Assembly (NCBI GenBank): GCA_046152925.1
Contig: JBJXFX010000024.1
Span: 1-29,801, forward strand
Direction: 5' to 3'
Length of the DNA stretch: 29,801 nucleotides
From: CAMAUF01 sp046152925
GTDB lineage: Bacteria; Chloroflexota; Dehalococcoidia; Tepidiformales; Tepidiformaceae
Position 1 is the stretch's first letter. Every line of letters starts with the position of its first letter. Shown here piece by piece: positions 7,901-13,712 of the stretch. The notes below the pieces were generated by a model. It was given only the letters and a program-made list of their open reading frames with translations. It did no database searches and had not been told where the DNA came from. Made by a program: the position numbers and the translations under genes.

Positions 7901-8258
7901 ACTTGTGGTTGAACTCGGCGATGCCGTAGGCCTCGATCTCTTGTTTGTTCTTGAGCCCGAGCTCTTTTTCGATTTCGAGCTCGACGGGGAGGCCGTGCGT
8001 ATCCCAGCCGCCGCGACGGGGGACCCGGTAGCCGCGCATCGTCTTGTAACGCGGGATCAGGTCCTTGAAGACGCGACTGAGGACGTGGTGGATGCCGGGG
8101 CGTCCGTTTGCGGTCGGCGGCCCTTCATAGAAGACATAGAGCGGGGCATCGGGCCGGCCGTCGACCGTTTTCTTGAAAATCTCGTGCGTCTTCCAGAATT
8201 CGAGGATGCGCGTCTCGAGTAGGGGGAACGAAACCTTTGGGTCGACGGCGGTGAACAT
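4995..8258 (-). CDS. ileS: Isoleucyl-tRNA synthetase, type 2 (IleRS2)
   Basis: A 1087-residue class I synthetase that charges tRNA-Ile in the cytoplasm. The first signature motif is GPPTANGRPGIHH (about 46-58), so the HIGH element is the swapped GXHH form (Gly55-Ile-His-His58). The second is KMSKH at 637-641. The CP1 editing domain lies between them (WTTTPWTLPGNTG, GSGIVHIAPAFG). Cys pairs in CARCG, CWRCH, CESCG and CEACG are Zn-binding knuckles. The C-terminal anticodon domain ends GVRKN. Length and motifs place it with eukaryote-like IleRS2, known for mupirocin tolerance. The ATG at 8256-8258 is preceded by GGAGGG. The frame is open 54 codons further upstream, but that stretch is the T-box leader and is not protein-like. 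Confidence 0.97.
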   Translation of the reverse strand: MFTAVDPKVSFPLLETRILEFWKTHEIFKKTVDGRPDAPLYVFYEGPPTANGRPGIHHVLSRVFKDLIPRYKTMRGYRVPRRGGWDTHGLPVELEIEKELGLKNKQEIEAYGIAEFNHKCKESVLRYVEEWTQMSERIAFWADYDKPYVTYSNDYIESCWWIFKSLWDAGLVYQDYRSTPHCARCGTSLSDHEVAQGYEDNVPDPSVFVKFQVTDDALFNRGHPRRMPFGDKMHIVAWTTTPWTLPGNTGLAVKPGAKYGIYRQEETGDLLVIASELAAKVVGDASPQLMEIPADFLIGLPYEPLYRPELLGHDVRRFDEEGRLQRVTEIAETDGLRRVIAADYVSLEDGSGIVHIAPAFGGEDFEEGKHERMLFTQPIDLRGIMAEGLPGAGKFAKKADEDVMRDLADRGLLLKRGTIKHTYPFCWRCHDPLLYYAKPSWYIRTTKQKESLLAGNQRINWYPEHIKNGRFGNWLENNIDWAFSRERYWGTPLPFWKCESCGEQMCVGSHAEMIERAVDRAAAEALTDFHRPYIDAIKLRCEACGGAASRVPEVADAWFDSGAMPYAQWHFPFENEAEFHASFPADYICEAIDQTRGWFYTLHAEATTLAAAEAVPDSISFKNVICLGHILDEQGRKMSKHIGNVVRPWDVLDLHGADATRWYMYAASPAGSPRRFSARLVEEGLRQFLLTLWNTYSFFVSYAKIDGVDPRTRPAGELPEIDRWLLSELNALVQKVTDELEKYDPTDGARAIQEFVDDLSNWYVRRNRRRFWRGVSANDADKQSAYYTLYTALVTLSKLLAPFTPFVAEELWQNLVRSLDSAAPESVHLAAWPEADAAAIDERLNGETQLVKRVCSLGRAARAKAQIKVRQPVLEVLAKGRTAAEAEALRRNEALILDELNAKSLSLMEDEGGVVRYDVKPNLPVLGRKYAAGVAAIRAGLAAMVPAEIAEAVRRGKNVTVGDVELEPDDILLQAIDTAGYATAAEAGVTVAITTTLTPELEDEGLAREVVRRLQDMRREAGFDLADRITTWFDGPAELARVLANLGGYVKAETLSTELVAAAPPAGAHTAEHDLGDLKVTLGVRKN

Positions 8259-8364
8259 GATTGCAGGCCCTCCGGGCGCGTGGTTGGATGGATTGGGGAC
8301 AACCGGCAACGGGGGCTGGTCGTACCGAAGGATGATGATGGCCGCACTGCTTCGATTCGGGGCG

Positions 8365-8404
8365 AAAAAAAGCACGCCCGTCCACGATTCAGGGACGAGC
8401 GTGC
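8365..8404 (-). terminator. T-box terminator hairpin of ileS
   Basis: Read on the minus strand, GCACGCTCGTCC (8404-8393) pairs with GGACGGGCGTGC (8383-8372) over 12 positions with one wobble, followed by seven T (8371-8365). It lies about 110 nt before the ileS start and just after the T-box motif, the expected place for the terminator of a transcriptional T-box. Confidence 0.9.
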
Positions 8405-8640
8405 GAGCCCGCGGTACCACCCTGCTTCCCGCCGGAAACGGCGGGCGCTTCGCGGGGCCACGATGGGCCCCTGCCCCACATAACGGGGGGCGGCCGTCCG
8501 GGTCTAGTTGCGGCCTGCAGCCGCGTTCGGCCGGAAGCTCGGGAGGGATCTTCGCGCCGCCGCCTCGTGCCCCCTCACACCATCTGGGGCTCGCTGACCG
8601 GGCGGGCCGACGGTACTCGTCTCCGTCATCGCCTGTGCGT
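8405..8640 (-). promoter_or_regulatory. T-box riboswitch (isoleucine) upstream of ileS
   Basis: The minus strand carries the canonical T-box sequence AGGGTGGTACCGCG at 8423-8410, which pairs with the uncharged tRNA acceptor end in the antiterminator. Upstream, at 8586-8571, CAGATGGTGTGAGGGG matches the conserved Stem I distal region. A candidate Ile specifier codon AUC lies at 8549-8547 in the sequence GAAGATCCC. Uncharged tRNA-Ile should stabilise the antiterminator and allow ileS transcription; charged tRNA gives termination at 8404-8365. The transcription start was not determined; the 5' edge at about 8640 is approximate. Confidence 0.9.
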
Positions 8641-8672
8641 ATGAGTGAAGCAGCGTGGAGGGCAAGGTGTCA

Positions 8673-9698
8673 ATGCGCCGCCTCGTAGCCCTTCTCTCTT
8701 CGCTGCTGATCGTGGCCGCGTTCGCGGGTTGCGGCGACGGCGACGTCGACCCTGGCCGCACCTGGCCGGCGACGCCGACGCCCGTCGCCGTCAGCCAGAC
8801 GCCGGCCCTCGGCTATGAGCCGTCGCCGGAACCGCCGAAGGAGTTGCGGGTCGCGTTCATCAACCTGTTGAGCCCGCTTTCGGCCGACGCGACGAGCACG
8901 GTCGCGGCGGAGACGTTCGAGGCTCGTCTGGCGATCATCATCGAGCAGCTCCGGGAATTCCGGCCGGACGTGGTCGGGTTCAACGAGGCCTCGATCACCA
9001 AGCAGCACGGCAGCGCGGTCACGAAGCTCGCGAAGGTGCTCAAGATGGAGCCGCAATACTTCCGGGCAAATCCCTGGCTGCCAGGACAATCGAAGGAACA
9101 GAGCGACGAGCTCGTCAAACAGGTGGGGTTCGAGGAGGGCGAGCTGCTGCTCGTGCGAAGCGACCGCTTCCCGATCAAGCAGGCCGAGAGCTATGTGCTC
9201 AACCCCCGCAGCTCAGAGTCCGGCGAACGCCGGATCGCGATCCACGCGGTCCTGATCGGGCCGGACGGGGTGGGCGACATCGATGTCTTCATCACCCACC
9301 TGACGGGCGGCTCAGACCGGATTATTCGCGCCCAGGCGTATGACTTCGCGACAATGGTCGCGAAGCAGCGCGGGTTCGGCCCGACGATCGCGATGGTTGG
9401 CCAAAGCGACCCGACCGCGGCCTCGACCTACGAGTTCTACAAGGCGATCGCCCTCCACGACGTGGCGGGGAAGGAACCGATCGTGACCTGTTGCCGGGAA
9501 TCGGTGCGCGGCCCGCAACCAGACCTCACGGCGCGGTCCGACTACCTGATGGGCGGGCGCTGGCCGGCGGTGACGTACCGGGTCTTCGGGGACGTCCCTG
9601 CGGTGCAAGACGACGCGACGCTGCTCTACGCGAGCGACCACAACGGGATCATCGCCGTGTTTTCGTTCCCGGAGCCGCGCGTGACGTCGGGGGAGTAG
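8673..9698 (+). CDS. Lipoprotein of the endonuclease/exonuclease/phosphatase (EEP) fold
   Basis: About 341 residues. The N-terminus MRRLVALLSSLLIVAAFAGC is a lipoprotein signal peptide with Cys20 as the likely lipidated residue, so the protein is secreted and anchored. A Pro/Thr-rich spacer follows. The rest fits the EEP fold: LRVAFINLLSP, FRPDVVGFNEAS (metal-binding Glu), DIDVFITHLTGG (His), and a C-terminal YASDHNGIIAVF (Asp-His). The usual GDFN motif reads VGQSDPTA, so activity may be altered or lost. EEP enzymes cleave phosphodiesters in DNA, RNA, lipids or signalling molecules; the substrate here is unknown. ATG 8673 was preferred over GTG 8655 because it gives a clean signal peptide and follows GGAGGGCAAGG. 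It is divergent from ileS. Confidence 0.78.
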   Translation: MRRLVALLSSLLIVAAFAGCGDGDVDPGRTWPATPTPVAVSQTPALGYEPSPEPPKELRVAFINLLSPLSADATSTVAAETFEARLAIIIEQLREFRPDVVGFNEASITKQHGSAVTKLAKVLKMEPQYFRANPWLPGQSKEQSDELVKQVGFEEGELLLVRSDRFPIKQAESYVLNPRSSESGERRIAIHAVLIGPDGVGDIDVFITHLTGGSDRIIRAQAYDFATMVAKQRGFGPTIAMVGQSDPTAASTYEFYKAIALHDVAGKEPIVTCCRESVRGPQPDLTARSDYLMGGRWPAVTYRVFGDVPAVQDDATLLYASDHNGIIAVFSFPEPRVTSGE

Positions 9699-9721
9699 GG
9701 CGGGGTCGAGCGAAGAGGGCT

Positions 9722-9754
9722 TTGCAAGCCCGGGACGTTGGCGTAGGGTAGGAC
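9722..9754 (+). promoter_or_regulatory. Promoter candidate for the leader ORF/RIO kinase unit
   Basis: TTGCAA (9722-9727), a 16-nt spacer, then TAGGGT (9744-9749), overlapping a TAGGAC (9749-9754). It lies about 25 nt before a short ORF with a strong Shine-Dalgarno. Confidence 0.45.
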
Positions 9755-9776
9755 CATCACTCCGGAGGAGGCGACC

Positions 9777-9836
9777 ATGCAAACACAAGCGCCTGTCGCA
9801 GTCCGTACCCCGTCGTGCCTCCGGTCGTCCCGCTAG
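9777..9836 (+). CDS. Short leader ORF (19 codons) before the RIO kinase
   Basis: ATG 9777 follows GGAGGAGG at good spacing, and the frame MQTQAPVAVRTPSCLRSSR ends at TAG 9834-9836. Two hairpins follow at once: AAACAG/CTGTTT (about 9839-9853), and the GC-rich hairpin with T run at 9863-9883. The order promoter, strong Shine-Dalgarno, short ORF, terminator-like hairpin, gene is that of an attenuator or of a free-standing small-protein gene. The codons are not enriched for one amino acid, so the sensed signal, if any, is unclear. Confidence 0.45.
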   Translation: MQTQAPVAVRTPSCLRSSR

Positions 9837-9862
9837 CCAAACAGCCGCTGTTTGCTCCTTTG

Positions 9863-9883
9863 GGCCGCCGGGAGGCGGCCTTT
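9863..9883 (+). terminator. Terminator/attenuator hairpin between leader ORF and RIO kinase
   Basis: GGCCGCC (9863-9869) and GGCGGCC (9874-9880) form a perfect 7-bp stem with loop GGGA, followed by TTT. It is short on T but GC-rich; it could end the leader transcript or attenuate the kinase gene. Confidence 0.55.
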
Positions 9884-9935
9884 CGCGTGGCCAGGCCTTC
9901 GCCTTGCGTCACGCCGAGTCTTTGGAGCATCCACC

Positions 9936-10679
9936 TTGGCAGCTACACAGGAAGCCCTCGATGAGGCGCTTCAACCCTTCATCGACGAGGGCATGATTTC
10001 CGAGGTCGTCGCCACACTGAAGAGTGGCAAAGAGGCGACCGCCTATCTCTGCCGGGCGCGGCCGTCGCTCGGCGTCAAGTACGCGGTCGCGAAGGTCCAC
10101 CACGACCGCCAGCGCCGCAATTTCGACGCGACCGCGAGTTACACCGACGGACGCCTCATCCTGAACGGCCAGGTCCGCCGTGCGGTGGCCGCGAGGACCG
10201 AGTTCGGGCTCGAAGCCGAAGCCGGTATCTGGGTCGACTACGAGTTCGAGCACCTCTCGACGCTCGCGGACGCAGGGGCGGATGTCCCCGCGCCGTTCGC
10301 CTGTGAGAGGACCGTGCTCCTGATGGAGTTCGTCGGCAAGGGGACGTCCCCCGCGCCGCAACTCCAGCATGCTGAGTTGGGACGGGCCGATGCGGCGCCG
10401 CTCCTCGAGCGCATCCTCTGGAATGTCGAGACGTTCCTCGCGGCGCACCTCGTCCACGCGGACCTCTCGCCGTTCAACATCCTGGTCCACGAAGGGCGGC
10501 CCTGGGTGATCGACTTGCCCCAAGCGGTCGACGTGCGCTTCAACCGGAACGCACGCGACCTGCTCGAACGCGACCTTCGCAACGTGAGCAAGTTCTTCAC
10601 GCGCTTCGGGATCGAACTCGACGCGGCCCGCGAGGCAACCCTCCTCTGGGAACGCTACCGCTTCGCTGAGATCGGTTGA
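9936..10679 (+). CDS. RIO-family atypical protein kinase
   Basis: A 247-residue RIO-type kinase or ATPase. Visible elements: flexible loop SGKEATAYLC (30-39), ATP-binding Lys53 in AVAKVHH, hinge VLLMEFVG (127-134), catalytic loop HADLSPFN (174-181, Asp176 and Asn181), and metal-binding Asp193 in VIDLPQAVD. RIO1 and RIO2 act in ribosome maturation in eukaryotes and archaea; the role of bacterial members is poorly known. I chose the TTG at 9936 because GGAG lies 8 nt before it and family similarity begins there. The longer frame from 9852 would read through the upstream hairpin. It ends 4 nt from the convergent ribD end. Confidence 0.85.
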   Translation: MAATQEALDEALQPFIDEGMISEVVATLKSGKEATAYLCRARPSLGVKYAVAKVHHDRQRRNFDATASYTDGRLILNGQVRRAVAARTEFGLEAEAGIWVDYEFEHLSTLADAGADVPAPFACERTVLLMEFVGKGTSPAPQLQHAELGRADAAPLLERILWNVETFLAAHLVHADLSPFNILVHEGRPWVIDLPQAVDVRFNRNARDLLERDLRNVSKFFTRFGIELDAAREATLLWERYRFAEIG

Positions 10680-10683
10680 GCGG

Positions 10684-11784
10684 TCACGGCTCCCAATCGC
10701 CCACGTAGCCCCGGACAAGCACGTCCGGGGCTACGTGTTCGATCCGTGGTGAACGCAAGCGCCAGGCGTCGGACATCAAGAGGGCGCCATCGCCTCCAAT
10801 CGCCGGGTAGCCGCCCCCGCCGATGATCAGCGGTGCGAGGAAGGCCCAGACCTCGTCGACATGGCCGCCGTCGAAGAGCGACCCGAGCAGCGTGCCGCCG
10901 CCCTCGGCCCAAAGCGTGAGCATGCCCCGCTGTCCCAGGGTCGCGAGCAACTGGTGGAGGTTGAGGCCGACTTCATCGGGCTCGCAGATGATGATCTGCC
11001 CGCCCTTGGCCGCGACTGCGGCCCGCCAGGCGGGGTCGGAGGCGGGCGTCGTCGCGATGACCACCGGTCCGAGGCCATCGAACAGCTTGGCGTCGAGCGG
11101 CGTCCTGCCGGCGGAGTCGACGACGACCCGCGCCGGCTGACGCAGGGCGAGCACGCCGCACGGGCGCGCCGTCAGCGATGGGTCGTCGGCGAGCACGGTC
11201 CCAATCCCCGCCAAGACGGCGTCCACCCAGGCGCGCTGCTGGTGACCGAGGTCGCGGGCAGCTTCGCCGGTGATCCACTGGGACTCGCCCGAGCGGGCCG
11301 CGGTCTTGCCGTCGAGGCTGGCGGCGAACTTCGCGATGACGTAGGGCCGGCCGGTCTGGCGATGCTTCAGGTAGGGGCGCAGCTGCTCGGCCGCTTCGGC
11401 AGCGCCGTCACCCACGGTGACGTCGACCCCGGCGGCGCGAAGCAACGCGAGGCCGCGCCCGCGGACGTTGGGGTCCGGGTCTTCGAGTGCGACGACGACT
11501 CGCGCCACGCCCGCTTCGATGATCCGCTCGGCGCAAGGCCGCGTCCGCTTGCCCTCGAAGGGGGCGCACGGCTCGAGCGTGACGTAGAGCTCGGCGCCAC
11601 CGGCGTCGACGCCGTCGAGCGCGGCGGCTTCCGCGTGGGCCCCGCCCGGCGGCTGGGTGGCGCCCGTCCGGATGACCGCGCCGTTGCGGACCAGGGCGGC
11701 GCCGACCCAGGGGTTGGGGCTCGTCGCCCCGCGCACGGCGCTGGCGGCCTGGAGGGCGGCTTGCATGGCTGGTGAAATGGTCAT
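10684..11784 (-). CDS. ribD: Riboflavin biosynthesis deaminase/reductase RibD
   Basis: A 366-residue bifunctional enzyme. The N-terminal cytidine-deaminase-like domain has the zinc site His50-Ala-Glu52 (GGAHAEAAAL) plus Cys73 and Cys84 in EPCAPFEGKRTRPC. The C-terminal reductase domain starts near 140 (RPYVIAKFAASLDGKTA) and includes ESQWITGEAAR, DAVLAGIGTVLADDP and WAEGGGTLLGSL. It deaminates 2,5-diamino-6-ribosylamino-pyrimidinone 5'-phosphate and reduces the ribose chain, the second and third steps to riboflavin. The ATG at 11784 follows GAGG at 8 nt and overlaps the upstream gene's TGA (ATGA). No other rib genes are adjacent, which is unusual for this gene. A 15-bp perfect hairpin lies inside its 3' end. 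Confidence 0.95.
   Translation of the reverse strand: MTISPAMQAALQAASAVRGATSPNPWVGAALVRNGAVIRTGATQPPGGAHAEAAALDGVDAGGAELYVTLEPCAPFEGKRTRPCAERIIEAGVARVVVALEDPDPNVRGRGLALLRAAGVDVTVGDGAAEAAEQLRPYLKHRQTGRPYVIAKFAASLDGKTAARSGESQWITGEAARDLGHQQRAWVDAVLAGIGTVLADDPSLTARPCGVLALRQPARVVVDSAGRTPLDAKLFDGLGPVVIATTPASDPAWRAAVAAKGGQIIICEPDEVGLNLHQLLATLGQRGMLTLWAEGGGTLLGSLFDGGHVDEVWAFLAPLIIGGGGYPAIGGDGALLMSDAWRLRSPRIEHVAPDVLVRGYVGDWEP
10702..10737. repeat. Perfect 15-bp inverted repeat inside the ribD 3' end
   Basis: CACGTAGCCCCGGAC (10702-10716) and its exact complement GTCCGGGGCTACGTG (10723-10737) flank AAGCAC. The hairpin sits in the last 20 codons of ribD and just beyond the RIO kinase stop. It could be a shared terminator that serves the convergent pair, although no T run follows on either side. 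Confidence 0.8.
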
Positions 11785-12227
11785 GATGTTGCCTCGTCGA
11801 TGGGGATGCGGGCGTCCCATGTCCGAGGCTCGACGATGAGGGTGCCCTCGGTCGGGTCTGCGACGGTGAGCCAGCGACTCAGTACGTCTCGTCCTAGTCG
11901 GGAGGGTTCGTCTGATGGCGATGCGCCCTCGGTCGCTATCAGCAAATCCACGTAGTACACAAACCAGAAGGTCTCGTCTCGGACGGTAACAAGTGCCGCG
12001 ACCTCCCATGCGCGACCCTCATGTCCGGGGAGGCGGCAGGTCGCAAGTGCTGGGAGGTCTAGCAATGCGTCCAGCGGTCGAGACTGCAGCCAGTCACCGC
12101 TGGTAACCGTCGTTCGTTCCGACGTCGGGTCGAGCAAAACTGACAGGGAGAGGCGCGTCGAGAATTGCGGGATGGATACTTGCACGCGGACACTCCAACC
12201 ACCATCGCTCTCGACCTGCCCGTCCAC
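11781..12227 (-). CDS. Hypothetical protein in the ribD operon
   Basis: About 148 residues from a GTG at 12227, which lies 5 nt after the stop of the preceding gene. The ORF extends upstream to 12401, but that part overlaps the DUF5678-like gene. The translation runs from GQVESDGGWSVRVQVSIPQF through ALATCRLPGHEGRAWEVAAL and FWFVYYVDLLIATEG to PRTWDARIPIDEATS. No signal peptide, membrane segment or known motif is evident. The stop TGA overlaps the ribD ATG, so the two are translationally coupled. Genes paired with DUF5678 proteins sometimes encode retropepsin-like proteases, but I see no DSGA-type motif here. Function unknown. Confidence 0.6.
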   Translation of the reverse strand: MDGQVESDGGWSVRVQVSIPQFSTRLSLSVLLDPTSERTTVTSGDWLQSRPLDALLDLPALATCRLPGHEGRAWEVAALVTVRDETFWFVYYVDLLIATEGASPSDEPSRLGRDVLSRWLTVADPTEGTLIVEPRTWDARIPIDEATS

Positions 12228-12232
12228 GAATG

Positions 12233-12547
12233 TTATCGAGCCGGGCGGGCGGTGTGACGGAGCTGAGTCACCCCATCGATCAGGTCTGGGATCGCCCTGA
12301 GCGCTGCGACGACGCCGGCACGTGTCGAAGACGACGCGACGACACGGCAGCCGTAGAGCGCCACCCACTGGTCGGGGTATGCGGTCGTGATTTCGCGCCA
12401 ATGTGACCGTGCGTGATCCATCGTGAGATCGGCCAGGCGCGTCGCCTCGCGGAGCTCGGCTGGGTCGCCGAGCGCCTCGCGGATCATCTCCTCGGTCAGC
12501 GGCGGGAACTTCGTCGCGCCTCGCCCTTCGGTACCCACGCGTCCCAT
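12233..12547 (-). CDS. DUF5678-like small protein
   Basis: 104 residues. The C-terminal half holds the pattern WREITTAYPDQWVALYGCRVVASSSTRAGVV, which resembles the DUF5678 signature (aromatic-x-x-QWVA-x-x-x-x-RVVA-x-G). The N-terminal half (LTEEMIREALGDPAELREATRLADL) is helical and charged. Its function is unknown. It starts 6 nt after the DinB-family stop and ends 5 nt before the next gene, so it sits within a tight operon. ATG 12547 gives the longest product; an internal ATG 21 codons in (TEEMIREALG) is an alternative. Confidence 0.65.
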   Translation of the reverse strand: MGRVGTEGRGATKFPPLTEEMIREALGDPAELREATRLADLTMDHARSHWREITTAYPDQWVALYGCRVVASSSTRAGVVAALRAIPDLIDGVTQLRHTARPAR

Positions 12548-12553
12548 CTTACG

Positions 12554-13033
12554 CTACCGGGGCTGCCCCGCGAGCCAGAGGTTCCGCGTCAGCCCCGCGT
12601 GGCCGGCGTGTTCGCGGACGTGGCCGATGGAGTGAATCAGCAGCTCCGCGCCATCAGGGGTGCCGCCGTCGGGCCATTGCCAGGTCGCTTTGGCGGCGAG
12701 GCTTGCGTCGCTCACCTTCGCCAAGAGCGCCGGGAGCTCTCCCCGGAAGGCACTGATCGCGCTCAACAGCCCGGCCGCCCCGGTCCCGGCGGTCCGGAAG
12801 GCGTCGGCGCGTTCGCCGGCCATGTAGGCGGCGCGGTCCGGCGCGGATCCGGCCGCCCAGCCGACAAGGAAGCGGCAGGCGCTGAGGCTGTGGTGCACAA
12901 GGACGGTGATGCTGTTTTCGTCCTCGGCGGGGCGCCAGTCGAGCGCTTCGGTCGGCAGATCTTGGGCCGCGTTGACGAGGTCATCGAGGGCGCGGCCCAG
13001 GACGGCGTGGGCGGAGTCGGCGAACGGGTGCAT
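12554..13033 (-). CDS. DinB-family four-helix-bundle protein
   Basis: 159 residues starting MHPFADSAHAVLGRALDDLV. DinB/YfiT-like proteins are four-helix bundles with a three-His metal site. Here His47/His48 in LVHHSLSACRF and His138 and His142 in LIHSIGHVREHAGHAGLTR fit that site. Members include thiol-dependent transferases (bacillithiol, mycothiol, maleylpyruvate isomerase) and many of unknown activity. The ATG at 13033 matches the usual family start; the longer ORF upstream overlaps the CMD gene and is not protein-like. It ends 6 nt before the DUF5678-like gene. Confidence 0.85.
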   Translation of the reverse strand: MHPFADSAHAVLGRALDDLVNAAQDLPTEALDWRPAEDENSITVLVHHSLSACRFLVGWAAGSAPDRAAYMAGERADAFRTAGTGAAGLLSAISAFRGELPALLAKVSDASLAAKATWQWPDGGTPDGAELLIHSIGHVREHAGHAGLTRNLWLAGQPR

Positions 13034-13079
13034 GGCGATCACTCGGAAAGAAGTGGGGTGAGTGTAGGCGGGCCGCCCG

Positions 13080-13667
13080 CTACGCGTGCTTTCCCGGCTC
13101 CCACCCGGCGGGGGCGAGGTGCTGGCTCGCGAACGCGACCGGTTCGTCTTCGAGGGTCGTCGCCATGGTGTCGTTCCAGCGGTTGAGGAAGCCGAAGAAC
13201 GAGATGACCGCGACGATTTCGACGATTTGGGCGTCGTCGAAGTAGGGCCGGAGGGCGACGAAGTGTCCCGGCGTAGTCGCGTTCGGGACGAGGCCGGCGT
13301 CCCGAGCGAGGCGAAGGGCGGCGCGCTCGGCTTCGCTGAACTGCGGGTCCGTCTCAAAGGCGTAGACCGCTTCGAGCTTCGCCTCCGGCGTCCCGGCGCG
13401 GACGGCGTTTCCCGACGTGTGGGCCTGGCAATAGCGGCAGCCCGCCGACGTGCTCGCCATCAGCGCCACGAGCTGCTTCAGCGCGGGCGAAACCGTGCCC
13501 GTGCCGAGGACAGCGCCGCCGAGCGCCTGAAACCCGCGGAGGACTTCTGGCCGCCGCGCCATCGTGAACATGGAGTTCGGCACGAAGCCCATGAACCGTT
13601 CGACGCCCGTGAAGATCGGCTCGAACTCCGGTATGTCTGCGCGCGCCAATGGCTCGACGTTCGCCAA
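13080..13667 (-). CDS. Carboxymuconolactone decarboxylase/AhpD-like peroxidase family protein
   Basis: 195 residues with the redox motif Cys77-Arg-Tyr-Cys80-x-x-His83 (AGCRYCQAHTSG) of the AhpD-like group. This group reduces peroxides through a cysteine pair and a nearby Glu/His relay. Subsequent helices (FSEAERAALRLARDAG, VEIVAVISFFGFLNRWNDTM) fit the all-helical fold. It begins with TTG at 13667, preceded by AGAGGGG; no ATG in frame fits. It lies 45 nt after the phosphatase gene and 46 nt before the DinB gene, in one operon-like run. Both are candidates for thiol or oxidative-stress roles (inference). Confidence 0.85.
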   Translation of the reverse strand: MANVEPLARADIPEFEPIFTGVERFMGFVPNSMFTMARRPEVLRGFQALGGAVLGTGTVSPALKQLVALMASTSAGCRYCQAHTSGNAVRAGTPEAKLEAVYAFETDPQFSEAERAALRLARDAGLVPNATTPGHFVALRPYFDDAQIVEIVAVISFFGFLNRWNDTMATTLEDEPVAFASQHLAPAGWEPGKHA

Positions 13668-13712
13668 CGCTGTGCACCCCTCTCATGTGTTGGGCAGCAT
13701 CCTACAGCGCGC

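Noticed and set aside
5661..8222. 853-codon plus-strand ORF opposite ileS
   Set aside because: It is the antisense of a clear IleRS; its composition is Arg/Val/Glu-rich shadow sequence with no family motifs.
9852..9935. 28-codon N-terminal extension of the RIO kinase
   Set aside because: Runs through the terminator-like hairpin, has no Shine-Dalgarno, and family similarity starts later at TTG 9936.
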